Shown piece after piece: positions 1-6,238 of a DNA stretch of 6,767 nt; position 1 is the first letter of the stretch, and each line of letters opens with the position of its first letter. Below the pieces are notes generated by a model that was not told where the DNA came from, did not search any database, and worked only from the letters and a program-made list of their open reading frames with translations. A program made the translations under genes and the position numbers. This stretch comes from CAISIP01 sp031367285 (GTDB lineage: Bacteria > Pseudomonadota > Gammaproteobacteria > Burkholderiales > Burkholderiaceae_C), in NCBI GenBank assembly GCA_031367285.1, contig JANLPN010000117.1, positions 1-6,767 on the forward strand, written 5' to 3'.

Positions 1-108
1 AAGCTGCTTGAGTTTTATGCGTTGAACGCGCCGGCGGTCGAGGCGGAGGCCGGGCCGGCCCCGACGACAGCACGCAAACCCAACCGCCGCAAGAATTCAG
101 AAGGCTGA
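1..108 (+). CDS. 3' end of an unrecognised gene (partial)
   Basis: An open frame runs from the first base of the window to a TGA at 106-108, giving 35 residues. They start KLLEFYALNAP, continue through an Ala/Pro-rich stretch and end in a basic tail (RKPNRRKNSEG). A hydrophobic helix-like start followed by a disordered basic tail is the usual look of a bacterial C-terminus, and the frame is open from the window edge. I do not recognise the family. Nothing visible links it to the catabolic genes downstream, and it is followed by almost 400 bases with little convincing coding content. Confidence 0.35.
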   Translation, partial: KLLEFYALNAPAVEAEAGPAPTTARKPNRRKNSEG

Positions 109-196
109 CCAGTAGCGATCATGTCCCAACAATACCGATTCTGATCCATCAAGCCGATTGGCTGGGTGCGTGGGACGAGCCATGGAAGGAGGGGCG

Positions 197-466
197 ATGA
201 CATTGCGCATCGTGGCCGGTGCTTTCGGCGACGCCAAGCGGCGCTTCCGCAAACCGCGCGGGCATTGGGAAATGAAGTTCCTGATGGCTGCCTTGGAAGC
301 CCAAAAAATCACCGTCCAAGCCAACGAGATGAAAGCCGCTGAGCATCACAAAAATGGAGCCGTCACGCCGCCGCTTTCAACAAGGATCGGGAAATTGTCC
401 GCTTTGACCCTACTTATAATTATTCACCATGGCCCCAGGGAATGCGAAGACTTTTGTTCGGGTTAA
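197..466 (+). CDS. Small hypothetical protein (doubtful, 89 aa)
   Basis: An ATG at 197 is preceded by a strong purine-rich Shine-Dalgarno-like run, AAGGAGGGG at 186-194, and opens an 89-residue frame ending at TAA 464-466. The first half is basic and could be structured (RRFRKPRGHWEMKF, then an Ala/Glu/Lys-rich helix-like part). The second half, from about residue 55, looks non-coding and runs across the AT-rich promoter-like patch at 395-423. I recognise no domain. It could be a 5' remnant of a gene whose original 3' part was lost, or a chance ORF. The good ribosome-binding site is the main reason for listing it. Confidence 0.28.
   Translation: MTLRIVAGAFGDAKRRFRKPRGHWEMKFLMAALEAQKITVQANEMKAAEHHKNGAVTPPLSTRIGKLSALTLLIIIHHGPRECEDFCSG
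395..420 (+). promoter_or_regulatory. Possible promoter of the aldolase-like gene
   Basis: A perfect TATAAT lies at 415-420 in a local AT-rich patch inside otherwise GC-rich DNA, and 416-423 (ATAATTAT) is a perfect 8-bp palindrome. The best -35-like hexamer is TTGTCC at 395-400, but it is only 14 bp from the -10, shorter than the usual 16-18. The promoter may therefore be weak, activator-dependent, or recognised mainly by its -10. It would give a 5' leader of about 70 nt for the gene starting at 497. The location is right for that gene and no other promoter-like patch is seen. Confidence 0.4.
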
Positions 467-485
467 TGCCCACATCAACAAGGTT

Positions 486-489
486 GGAG
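486..489 (+). promoter_or_regulatory. Ribosome binding site of the aldolase-like gene
   Basis: GGAG lies seven bases before the first of two adjacent ATG codons (497 and 500). The spacing favours 497 as the start. Confidence 0.55.
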
Positions 490-496
490 ACGCGCC

Positions 497-1189
497 ATGA
501 TGGCATCGGCCATGCGCGATGAAATCTGCCGCGTCGGACGCAGCCTGTTCAAGCGCGGCTATGTGCATGCCAGCGCCGGCAATATCAGCGTACGGCTCGA
601 TGCGGAGGAAGGCGGTGGTTTCTTGATCACACCGACCGATGCCTGCCTCGGTTTCTTGGAGCCGCAGCGACTGGCCCGGCTCGACGAAATCGGTGTGCAG
701 ACAAGCGGCGACAGGGCCAGCAAGACCATCATGCTGCACCAGCGCATCTACCAGGCCGCAGCGGCTGCCGGCGTTCCGGCTCGCTGCATCATCCACACTC
801 ACAGCAGCCATTGCGTGGCTTTGACGCTAGCAAAGCCGATGCAGTCCACAGTCCATGGCCGTGAACTGTTGCCGGCATTGACGCCTTATTTCGTCATGAA
901 GGTCGGCCATGTGCCGGTGATGAACTATGCCCGCCCCGGCGATCCTGGCACTGCCGTCGAGGTTGAAAATGCCATTGCCCGCTACAGCCTGGCAGGTATC
1001 CCGCTGCGGGCCGTGATGCTGGAGCGGCTCGGCCCCAACGTCTGGCACGACTCGCCATCCGAAGCCATGGCGACTCTGGAGGAACTCGAAGAAACGGCGC
1101 GGCTCTGGCACCTCTGCAATGGAGCGGCCTCGCCCCTGACCGGACCCCAGCTCGACGTGCTGCGCGCCACATTCGGGGCTCGCTGGTGA
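497..1189 (+). CDS. Class II aldolase/adducin-fold protein, OtnC-like, with altered active site
   Basis: This 230-residue protein has the length and motif order of the class II aldolase/adducin family, closest in my reading to OtnC-type 3-oxo-tetronate-4-phosphate decarboxylases. Visible motifs are the glycine-rich GNISVRL (residues 28-34), LITPT (43-47), LGFL (51-54), the metal-binding HTHSSH (100-105), YARPGDP (144-150) and the C-terminal helix LEELEETARLW. Family enzymes hold a divalent metal with three histidines and use a glutamate acid/base (H92, H94, H155 and E73 in E. coli FucA). Here H100 and H102 are kept, but the Glu position in the ASKT segment reads Thr77, and the usual NHG third-ligand motif reads ERLG (176-179). 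It may therefore bind metal differently, act on another substrate, or be a non-enzymatic relative. It stands alone on the plus strand and converges on the hydrolase gene, so it is not in the same transcript as the other catabolic genes. The fold is secure; the reaction is not. Confidence 0.88.
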   Translation: MMASAMRDEICRVGRSLFKRGYVHASAGNISVRLDAEEGGGFLITPTDACLGFLEPQRLARLDEIGVQTSGDRASKTIMLHQRIYQAAAAAGVPARCIIHTHSSHCVALTLAKPMQSTVHGRELLPALTPYFVMKVGHVPVMNYARPGDPGTAVEVENAIARYSLAGIPLRAVMLERLGPNVWHDSPSEAMATLEELEETARLWHLCNGAASPLTGPQLDVLRATFGARW

Positions 1190-1217
1190 TTGAAGGCCAC
1201 CGGCAGGCGCACCAGTT

Positions 1218-1952
1218 TCATGGCAGTTGGGCCAGAAAACAGCGTATTTGGTCCGCACACCACGCCGGTGCCTGCAACGGGAGAAGATGACCGACGCCAG
1301 GCATTACAAGATGGCGAGATCCGACGGCGGGCGCGCGGGCAAGGATTTCGACGCCGCAGGCGGGCGGACACAGCCGGTCTTCGCTACCCGAGAGCGTCAG
1401 CACGGGCATGCGCAGCGGCGACGGCTCGCCCAGCAGGCCAGGCCGTTCGGCCGCATAACGAAGCTGACGCCGGTAGCGCTCGGTTCCAATCCGCTCGGCC
1501 TGCGCTTGCAGGCTGTCAAGCAGCGCGTCGTCGTCCCGGAGGCCATAGTCCGGCGCGAGTTGTCGGCGCAGCAAAGCGGACATGCCACCTTGTTCAAGGG
1601 ACGCCAGCTGCTGAGCGCGGATCAACGGGCCGCGCTGTCCGTCGGGCCGCAGATTCGATGCGAGGAGCACGAGCGCCGCGCAACGAATGGGCCAGCGCGC
1701 AGCCAGATGCAATACCGCGATACCACCCAGCGAATGCCCAATCCATGTGGTCGGCTGCGCCGCGAGTGTGGCCAGTCGGTCGATTTCAGCATCGAAAACT
1801 TCCTCGGCACCCAGTAGTTCCACCGTCACCGGCAGGCCGAGCGCCGCCACCAGCGGACGCAGGCTCGCCTCGTCCATGAGCGTGCCTGGCAATGCAATCA
1901 GTGCGGGCAGACTCTTCACGGGACCATGGAGCAAAGCGATGAAGTCGCGCAC
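1218..1952 (-). CDS. Alpha/beta hydrolase (esterase-like)
   Basis: This 244-residue soluble protein has the alpha/beta hydrolase layout. An LPGTLMD segment near residue 21 supplies the oxyanion-hole position, GHSLGG (72-77) is the nucleophile elbow with Ser74, SGSEDRL holds the likely acid Asp192, and GVGHLLP holds the likely base His222. All three triad members are present in normal order, so it should be an active esterase, lactonase or C-C hydrolase; the substrate cannot be read from sequence. There is no signal peptide. The start is a GTG at 1952, 9 bases after the asparaginase stop and without a strong ribosome-binding site, which suggests translational coupling as the last gene of the minus-strand series. 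No clear terminator hairpin is seen in the 28 bp between it and the convergent aldolase gene. Confidence 0.87.
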   Translation of the reverse strand: MRDFIALLHGPVKSLPALIALPGTLMDEASLRPLVAALGLPVTVELLGAEEVFDAEIDRLATLAAQPTTWIGHSLGGIAVLHLAARWPIRCAALVLLASNLRPDGQRGPLIRAQQLASLEQGGMSALLRRQLAPDYGLRDDDALLDSLQAQAERIGTERYRRQLRYAAERPGLLGEPSPLRMPVLTLSGSEDRLCPPACGVEILARAPAVGSRHLVMPGVGHLLPLQAPAWCADQIRCFLAQLP

Positions 1953-1961
1953 GCCGCATCT

Positions 1962-2966
1962 TCAATACTGATCGAAGTAGCCTGGTAGTAGCTCCCGATC
2001 AGGTGTAATCGTCAACGCTAGCGCCAGCAGCATGCGTGCCTTCTGTGGAGTGAGCGAATTTGCTGCTACTGTATCGAGCTCGCTGTCGTATCGGTGCCCA
2101 GTGACGGTGCCCCCGCCGACACGGCTAGCGCGCACGAACGCCACGCCCTGCGCGCGGGCACGGGCGGCGCCGCGTTTGGCGGCTTCGGAGAGGGTGCCGT
2201 TGCCGGTACCAGCGTAGACGATACCCTTCGCGCCCGCATTGATCGCGGCATCGATCAAGTATGACCCTGCGTTCTGGTATCCGTAAACGATGTCGACCTG
2301 GGGCAACGCCGCTATGCGCGCGACATCGAAGTCGGTGGCGATCGTGTGCTTGCGCAAAGGCTGCGAATGGAAATCGACATTGGCGCCAACCACCGTTCCA
2401 ATACATCCATACTCCGGCGCCGCGAAAGCTCCGGTCGAAGTGGTGTGGGTCTTGACCATGTGACGCGCCGCGCCGATGCAATCGTTCAACACCAGTAGCA
2501 CGCCTTTGCCGGCGGCGATTTGGGAAGCGGCCACCTTGATCGCGTTCAGCAGGTTGAGTGGGCCGTCCGCGCTCAGCGCTGTCGACGGGCGCATGGCTCC
2601 GACGAAGACGACGGGTTTGACGTTCTTGACCACCAAGTTGAGGAAGTAGGCGGTTTCTTCCATGGTGTCAGTACCGTGGGTAACTACGACGGCATCCACG
2701 TCGTTCGACGCCAACAGGTCATTGATTCGCAGAGCCAACCGCAGCAAGGTCGCGTTGTCGACTTCCTGGCTTGGCAGATTGACAGCCTGTTCGGCGCTGA
2801 CCCGGGCGTACGCCCGCATCTCCAGTACAGCGGCAAGCACGGCTTCGATGCCATGCGTCAGCTCATAGTCGGTCGTGTTCGTCGTCGCGGTGGCAGCGGC
2901 GGCCATCGTGCCACCAGTGCCAAGGATGACGACGCGCGGCAAAGGAGAGGCCGTGGTGGTTGGCAT
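1962..2966 (-). CDS. L-asparaginase, type II (AnsB) family, apparently cytoplasmic
   Basis: The enzyme hydrolyses L-asparagine to aspartate and ammonia. The 334-residue protein aligns well along its length with the mature E. coli type II enzyme. GTGGTM (16-21) carries nucleophile Thr20, SQE (66-68) matches the Ser-Gln substrate-binding pair, THGTDTMEET (96-105) carries Thr99 and Asp100, and KTHTT carries Lys172. GTGNGT (253-258) and the late Glu296 match the remaining binding positions, and the end (PQKARMLL, then FDQY) is typical. I chose the ATG at 2966 because conserved sequence begins about ten residues later; longer in-frame starts would overlap the previous gene. Unlike most type II enzymes it shows no signal peptide, so a cytoplasmic location is likely. 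It starts 29 bases after the copy-A NTF2-like gene and ends 9 bases before the hydrolase, so the three look co-transcribed. Its product, aspartate, is a natural substrate for an aspartase-type lyase like those encoded upstream. Confidence 0.93.
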   Translation of the reverse strand: MPTTTASPLPRVVILGTGGTMAAAATATTNTTDYELTHGIEAVLAAVLEMRAYARVSAEQAVNLPSQEVDNATLLRLALRINDLLASNDVDAVVVTHGTDTMEETAYFLNLVVKNVKPVVFVGAMRPSTALSADGPLNLLNAIKVAASQIAAGKGVLLVLNDCIGAARHMVKTHTTSTGAFAAPEYGCIGTVVGANVDFHSQPLRKHTIATDFDVARIAALPQVDIVYGYQNAGSYLIDAAINAGAKGIVYAGTGNGTLSEAAKRGAARARAQGVAFVRASRVGGGTVTGHRYDSELDTVAANSLTPQKARMLLALALTITPDRELLPGYFDQY

Positions 2967-2995
2967 GGCGTTTACACGAGCCAATCGGTCGGCGA

Positions 2996-4057
2996 CTACG
3001 CCGCGGCCGCGGCAGGCGCCTGCCAACCGTTGCCGCCCTTGATGATCTGTGCGATGACCGAAATCTCGTCGAAGATACGGTACTCGCGGATGATCTTGCC
3101 GTTGCGAAGTTCGAAGTGCGACGAGCCGAGAATGTTGACCGGCGCGCAGTTAACACGACCATACACCGGTGCCCCGCCATAGGTACCGCGCATCAGCCAG
3201 ATCACGCCGATGCGCATGCCCAGGTCCGCTGAGTCGTGCACCACCAGGTCGCGTACCTCCATGATGCCGTCCGGGAACGCCGCCAGCAGGCGCATGATCT
3301 CCATCTGGAAGTTGGCGATCTGCATCACGCGGCGCATGCGCACGGTCTGGCAGACGATTGTGTCGTCACAATAGTCTGCGACCTTGTCGAAATTGCGCCC
3401 ATTCCAGACCTGTTCGAAATAGTCCACGATCATCTGGCATTCAGAGACATAGCGTTTAGGCCGCTCGCCGGAGATGCCACGCTCGACCGGATTCGTGATG
3501 CTTCCGGCAAACGGACCGGCATTTGTGTCCGCCTGCATCGTCGCGCCGAGTACCGGCGAACGCTCGGAGAGTTCGGCCGCGACGACGTAAGGGTCCATGC
3601 CAAGACCTTGCAATACGGCGAATTCATCGCGCACCACCCACTCCTCCACCACCTTGTTGTCGCGCACCAGGCAATGCGCCATGCTGCGGTTCACCCAGTC
3701 GCGGTGGGTCGCCGGGCCGTAGGTCCAGGGTCCGCTGTGGGTGGCATTGTTGAGCACACGGTGCGCGCTGATGAAGGCATTAGCGCCGCGCGATTCCCAG
3801 ACCACATCGTCGTGCCCGCCGCCACGGTTCGGAAACGCCACCATGCGCTGGATCGAGTTGCCGATGACGTTCTTGAGGTCGTAGGTTTCGCCATAACAGG
3901 TGTGGACCTTTACCTCGGGTGCATAGTGGTCGTGAATCCGGCCGAGTCCGCGTTTGATCCAGATGCGGTCGGTCCAGCTGGTGATGTACTCGCGTGGGTC
4001 CCGATACGGCGCGTAAGTAGTGGGGGAAAGATCGGCAAGTTGGTCGGAAATGGACAT
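2996..4057 (-). CDS. Double-domain NTF2/SnoaL-like protein (copy A)
   Basis: This 353-residue protein consists of two NTF2/SnoaL-like alpha+beta barrel domains in tandem, roughly residues 24-155 and 205-340, joined by a linker around 165-200. The internal duplication shows best at the domain ends: RDNKVVEEWVVRDE (132-145) mirrors RNGKIIREYRIFDE (318-331), the usual closing strand of the SnoaL fold. Family members include polyketide cyclases, epoxide hydrolases, isomerases and non-catalytic binding proteins, so the reaction cannot be assigned. No signal peptide or membrane segment is visible; the Ala-rich tail looks disordered. The ATG at 4057 follows the lyase-A stop after one codon (TGA-ATC-ATG) with no good ribosome-binding site, so translation probably depends on the upstream frame. 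A paralogue, about 59% identical by hand count, lies at 5111-6184 in the same position behind another lyase. Confidence 0.85.
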   Translation of the reverse strand: MSISDQLADLSPTTYAPYRDPREYITSWTDRIWIKRGLGRIHDHYAPEVKVHTCYGETYDLKNVIGNSIQRMVAFPNRGGGHDDVVWESRGANAFISAHRVLNNATHSGPWTYGPATHRDWVNRSMAHCLVRDNKVVEEWVVRDEFAVLQGLGMDPYVVAAELSERSPVLGATMQADTNAGPFAGSITNPVERGISGERPKRYVSECQMIVDYFEQVWNGRNFDKVADYCDDTIVCQTVRMRRVMQIANFQMEIMRLLAAFPDGIMEVRDLVVHDSADLGMRIGVIWLMRGTYGGAPVYGRVNCAPVNILGSSHFELRNGKIIREYRIFDEISVIAQIIKGGNGWQAPAAAAA

Positions 4058-4990
4058 GATTCAGTAATCGTAATTTGAGGTGCTTGAGACTGCCGGGCGC
4101 CCCGTTTTTCGGAATGCCGGCATGACGGATGATTCGATCAGCGCGCGGGCATCGGCCCTCGGCAGGACATTCGATTCCTCCAAAATGTCGATCAAAGCGC
4201 GGCCTTCGGCGACCGATTGGCGCACTATGGCGCTGATCTTGTGGTTGCCCAGACGGGGCACCATTGCAGTCGCCACTGCCATCGACTGCATTAAATTTCC
4301 TTCATTCGCAGCCCGATTGGCGGATATCCCAGAAACGTATTTTTCACGGAACAGCCGGATGCCATTGGTCAGCAACTGAATGGACTCGAAGACCCGGTCG
4401 GCCACGACGGGTTCAAAATGATTGATCTCCAATTGGCCGGCCAGTACCGCTTGCGCGACGCATATATCGTTACCGACGACGGCGAAACTCAGTTTCACCA
4501 TGCAAATCGGCAGCACAGGATTGATCTTGCCCGGCATGATGGATGAGCCGGCCTGCACGGCTGGCAACACGATCTCGCCGATGCCGCCGACCGGACCCGA
4601 CGACAGCAGGATCAGGTCGGGGGTCACTTTGGCGATCGCGGTGGCACAACTCCGCAGTTCGGCCGACACACGTGAAAAGGTGTCCATGTTCTGCATAGCG
4701 CCGAATGCATCATCGGGAGCAGAGAAGGCTGTGCCGGTCAGCGCCGCAAGATGTCGGTACACCGAAGTCCGGTAGCCGGGCGGCGCGCCGAAGCCGGTTC
4801 CGATTGCAGTCCCGCCAAGGGGCAGTACCAGCAGGCGCTCACGTATCGATTGCAAGGCCTGCGCCAGCCGCATCGCCAGAGCGGCATAACCGCCGAACAC
4901 CTGCCCTAGGCGCATCGGCTGCGCGTCCTGCAGGGAAGTCCGGCCGAGGTGCAACACATCGTCGAACGCGGATGCCACGTAGTTCAGACC
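2996..4990. repeat. Tandem module, copy A (lyase + NTF2-like)
   Basis: This is the left copy of a two-gene module. It aligns to the right copy with an offset of 2127-2130 bases, the same gene order, orientation and near-identical spacing between the lyase core and the NTF2-like start. The lyase part is much more conserved than the NTF2-like part, with a 63-base identical block at 4526-4588 matching 6656-6718. Confidence 0.85.
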
Positions 4991-4991
4991 A
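4061..4991 (-). pseudogene. Aspartase/fumarase-type lyase, 5'-truncated (copy A)
   Basis: About 309 codons of a fumarase/aspartase superfamily lyase remain. Clear motifs are GRTSLQDAQPM, which matches the GRTxLQDA substrate-binding segment, and the family signature GSSIMPGKINP at 4517-4549. The C-terminal helices after it (GNDICVAQAV, LLTNGIRLF) resemble aspartate ammonia-lyase more than fumarase. Full-length relatives have about 465-480 residues. Here the first 160-170 are missing, including the N-terminal domain with the first two conserved regions that supply Thr and Ser-Thr-Asn residues to the shared active site. Similarity stops abruptly near 4990, where sequence from a MetE-like gene begins in another frame. 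An out-of-frame ATG at 5053 can open the frame with about 20 unrelated residues, but an active enzyme is unlikely. The end carries a 17-codon tail absent from copy B and stops three bases before the NTF2-like gene. Confidence 0.85.
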
Positions 4992-5078
4992 CCCCCTGTC
5001 CTGCGCGAACAGCTGGGTGACCACGTGCTCCGGGCGCGGCAAGCTGCCGACATGGGTGGTAAGGATACGATCGGGCAT
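4992..5078 (-). pseudogene. 5' stump of a MetE-like (cobalamin-independent methionine synthase family) gene
   Basis: From an ATG at 5078 the frame reads 29 residues that match the start of short MetE C-terminal-domain proteins: RILTTHVGSLPRP, then a helix ending FAQDRG. The THVGSLPR segment is the first conserved strand and loop of this TIM-barrel family, which transfers methyl groups to or from thiols using a bound zinc. Full-length short members have about 340-380 residues, so over 90% is missing, including the distal metal-binding residues. After AQDRG the sequence becomes the middle of a lyase gene in a different frame; reading on in the MetE frame gives unrelated residues to a stop at 4839. 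It begins 32 bases after the copy-B NTF2-like gene with a good GGAG site, so it was probably the third gene of that operon. Confidence 0.75.
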
Positions 5079-5083
5079 GCGGT

Positions 5084-5087
5084 CTCC
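5084..5087 (-). promoter_or_regulatory. Ribosome binding site of the MetE-like stump
   Basis: GGAG stands five bases before the ATG at 5078 on the minus strand. It supports that ATG as a real former start codon. It is one of the few recognisable ribosome-binding sites in the minus-strand series. Confidence 0.5.
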
Positions 5088-5110
5088 GCAGGGTGAGGAA
5101 GTAGATGGAT

Positions 5111-6184
5111 TCAGGCGCTCTTGTCGGGTCTTGCGCTTGAGGCTTGGTTGAATACGCGCCCGGCATGGATTTGCGCGAGTATCGCGATCTCGTCGATCAC
5201 GCGCCATTCGCGCAGTACTTTGCCGTCACGCACTTCGAAATGGCTGGCCCCCAGTACATTGACTGGCATGCGGGTGATAGGTCCATAGGTGGGCACGCCA
5301 CGGTAGGTGCCTCGCAACAGCCAGATCACGGCCACGCGCAGGCCGATCTCCGGGCCGTCTAGCACCGCGATGTCGCGCACCTCGACCTGGCCGTCGGGGA
5401 AACTCGCCAGCAGGTTGATCAATTCGATCTGGTACGGGTCGATGCCCTGCAGGCGCTTCATGCGGTTGTATTGGCACACGATCTGGGTGCTGTAGTACTT
5501 GCGCACCAGGTTGAACATGCGCTGGTTCCAAACCTCTTCGAAGATCGCCTTCACAAGGTCGCACTCCGCCGCGTGCCGCGCCGGCCGGAGGCCGGAGACG
5601 CCGCGCACGAAGGGATCGGCGATTCGCCCGGCAAAGGCGCCCTTGTTATTGCCCAGCGTCATGGCACTGCCGAGCACTGGGCTGCTGGTAGCCAACTCGG
5701 CGGCGATCTTGTAGGGGTCCAGACCCAGGTGTTCGAGCACGGCCCATTCGTCGCGCACGATCCATTCCTCGGTCACCTTGTTGTCCTGCACCAGGCAATG
5801 GGCGACAGTGCGCGACATCCAATCCCTGCCGGTGGGGGGCCCATAGTTCCAGAAGCCGGTGTGGGTGCCGGATTTGAACACCCGGTGCGAGCTGATGAAG
5901 CCGTTGGCGCCGCGCTGCTCCCAGATCACGTCCTCGCCCACGCCACCGCCGCCGTTCGGAAATGCGGCGAACTTCTGAAGCGAGTTCTGCATGACGTGTT
6001 CGTAGTCGTAGGTTTCGCCATACGCGGTGTGCACAATCACGTCGGCCGAATAATGGTCTCGCAGCCGGCCCAGGCCGCGGTCCACCCAGATTGCGTCGGT
6101 CCAGCTCAGGATGTAGTCGCGGGGATCGCGATACGGCGCGTAAGCGGTCGGGGAGAGATCGGCGAGTTGTGCGGCGATGGACAT
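5111..6184 (-). CDS. Double-domain NTF2/SnoaL-like protein (copy B)
   Basis: This 357-residue paralogue of the 2996-4057 product has the same two NTF2/SnoaL-like domains and nearly the same N-terminus (QLADLSPTAYAPYRDPRDY). Conserved between copies are HYxxxVxVHTxYGETYD, RGANxFISxHRV, AHCLVxDNKVxEEW in domain 1 and LLAxFPDG, EVRD, VIWLxRGTY, PVNxLGxSHFE in domain 2; these are candidate pocket and interface residues. Divergence is greatest in the linker and early domain 2. No signal peptide or membrane segment is seen. The ATG at 6184 lies 54 bases after the copy-B lyase stop, in the same reading frame and with no good ribosome-binding site. It stops 32 bases before the MetE-like start. The biochemical role is unknown; constant pairing with an aspartase-type lyase suggests it handles the lyase's substrate or product. 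Confidence 0.85.
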   Translation of the reverse strand: MSIAAQLADLSPTAYAPYRDPRDYILSWTDAIWVDRGLGRLRDHYSADVIVHTAYGETYDYEHVMQNSLQKFAAFPNGGGGVGEDVIWEQRGANGFISSHRVFKSGTHTGFWNYGPPTGRDWMSRTVAHCLVQDNKVTEEWIVRDEWAVLEHLGLDPYKIAAELATSSPVLGSAMTLGNNKGAFAGRIADPFVRGVSGLRPARHAAECDLVKAIFEEVWNQRMFNLVRKYYSTQIVCQYNRMKRLQGIDPYQIELINLLASFPDGQVEVRDIAVLDGPEIGLRVAVIWLLRGTYRGVPTYGPITRMPVNVLGASHFEVRDGKVLREWRVIDEIAILAQIHAGRVFNQASSARPDKSA

Positions 6185-6238
6185 GATCTTTGGACAGCAA
6201 ATTGGGGTGGTTGGGGCAGTCGGGTTACCGGTGATCTT

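Noticed and set aside
1190..1217. Bidirectional terminator between the convergent aldolase and hydrolase genes
   Set aside because: No stable inverted repeat followed by a T-run could be found in the 28 bases.
1190..1879. Plus-strand open frame right after the aldolase stop, as a possible second gene of that operon
   Set aside because: It lies antisense to the alpha/beta hydrolase with its complete catalytic triad; the translation is Arg/Ala/Pro-rich without any motif.
3236..4078. Long plus-strand open frame (280 codons), opposite the copy-A NTF2-like gene, His/Val/Arg-rich
   Set aside because: It is antisense to a well-supported gene and arises from GC-rich codon bias; a matching antisense frame at 5471-6424 exists only because the sense genes are paralogues. 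Its composition is not that of a real protein.
4839..5207. A 122-codon minus-strand frame containing the MetE-like start as one protein
   Set aside because: Upstream of the ATG at 5078 it overlaps the NTF2-like gene out of frame, and beyond 4992 it is lyase DNA read in the wrong frame; only 4992-5078 is meaningful.
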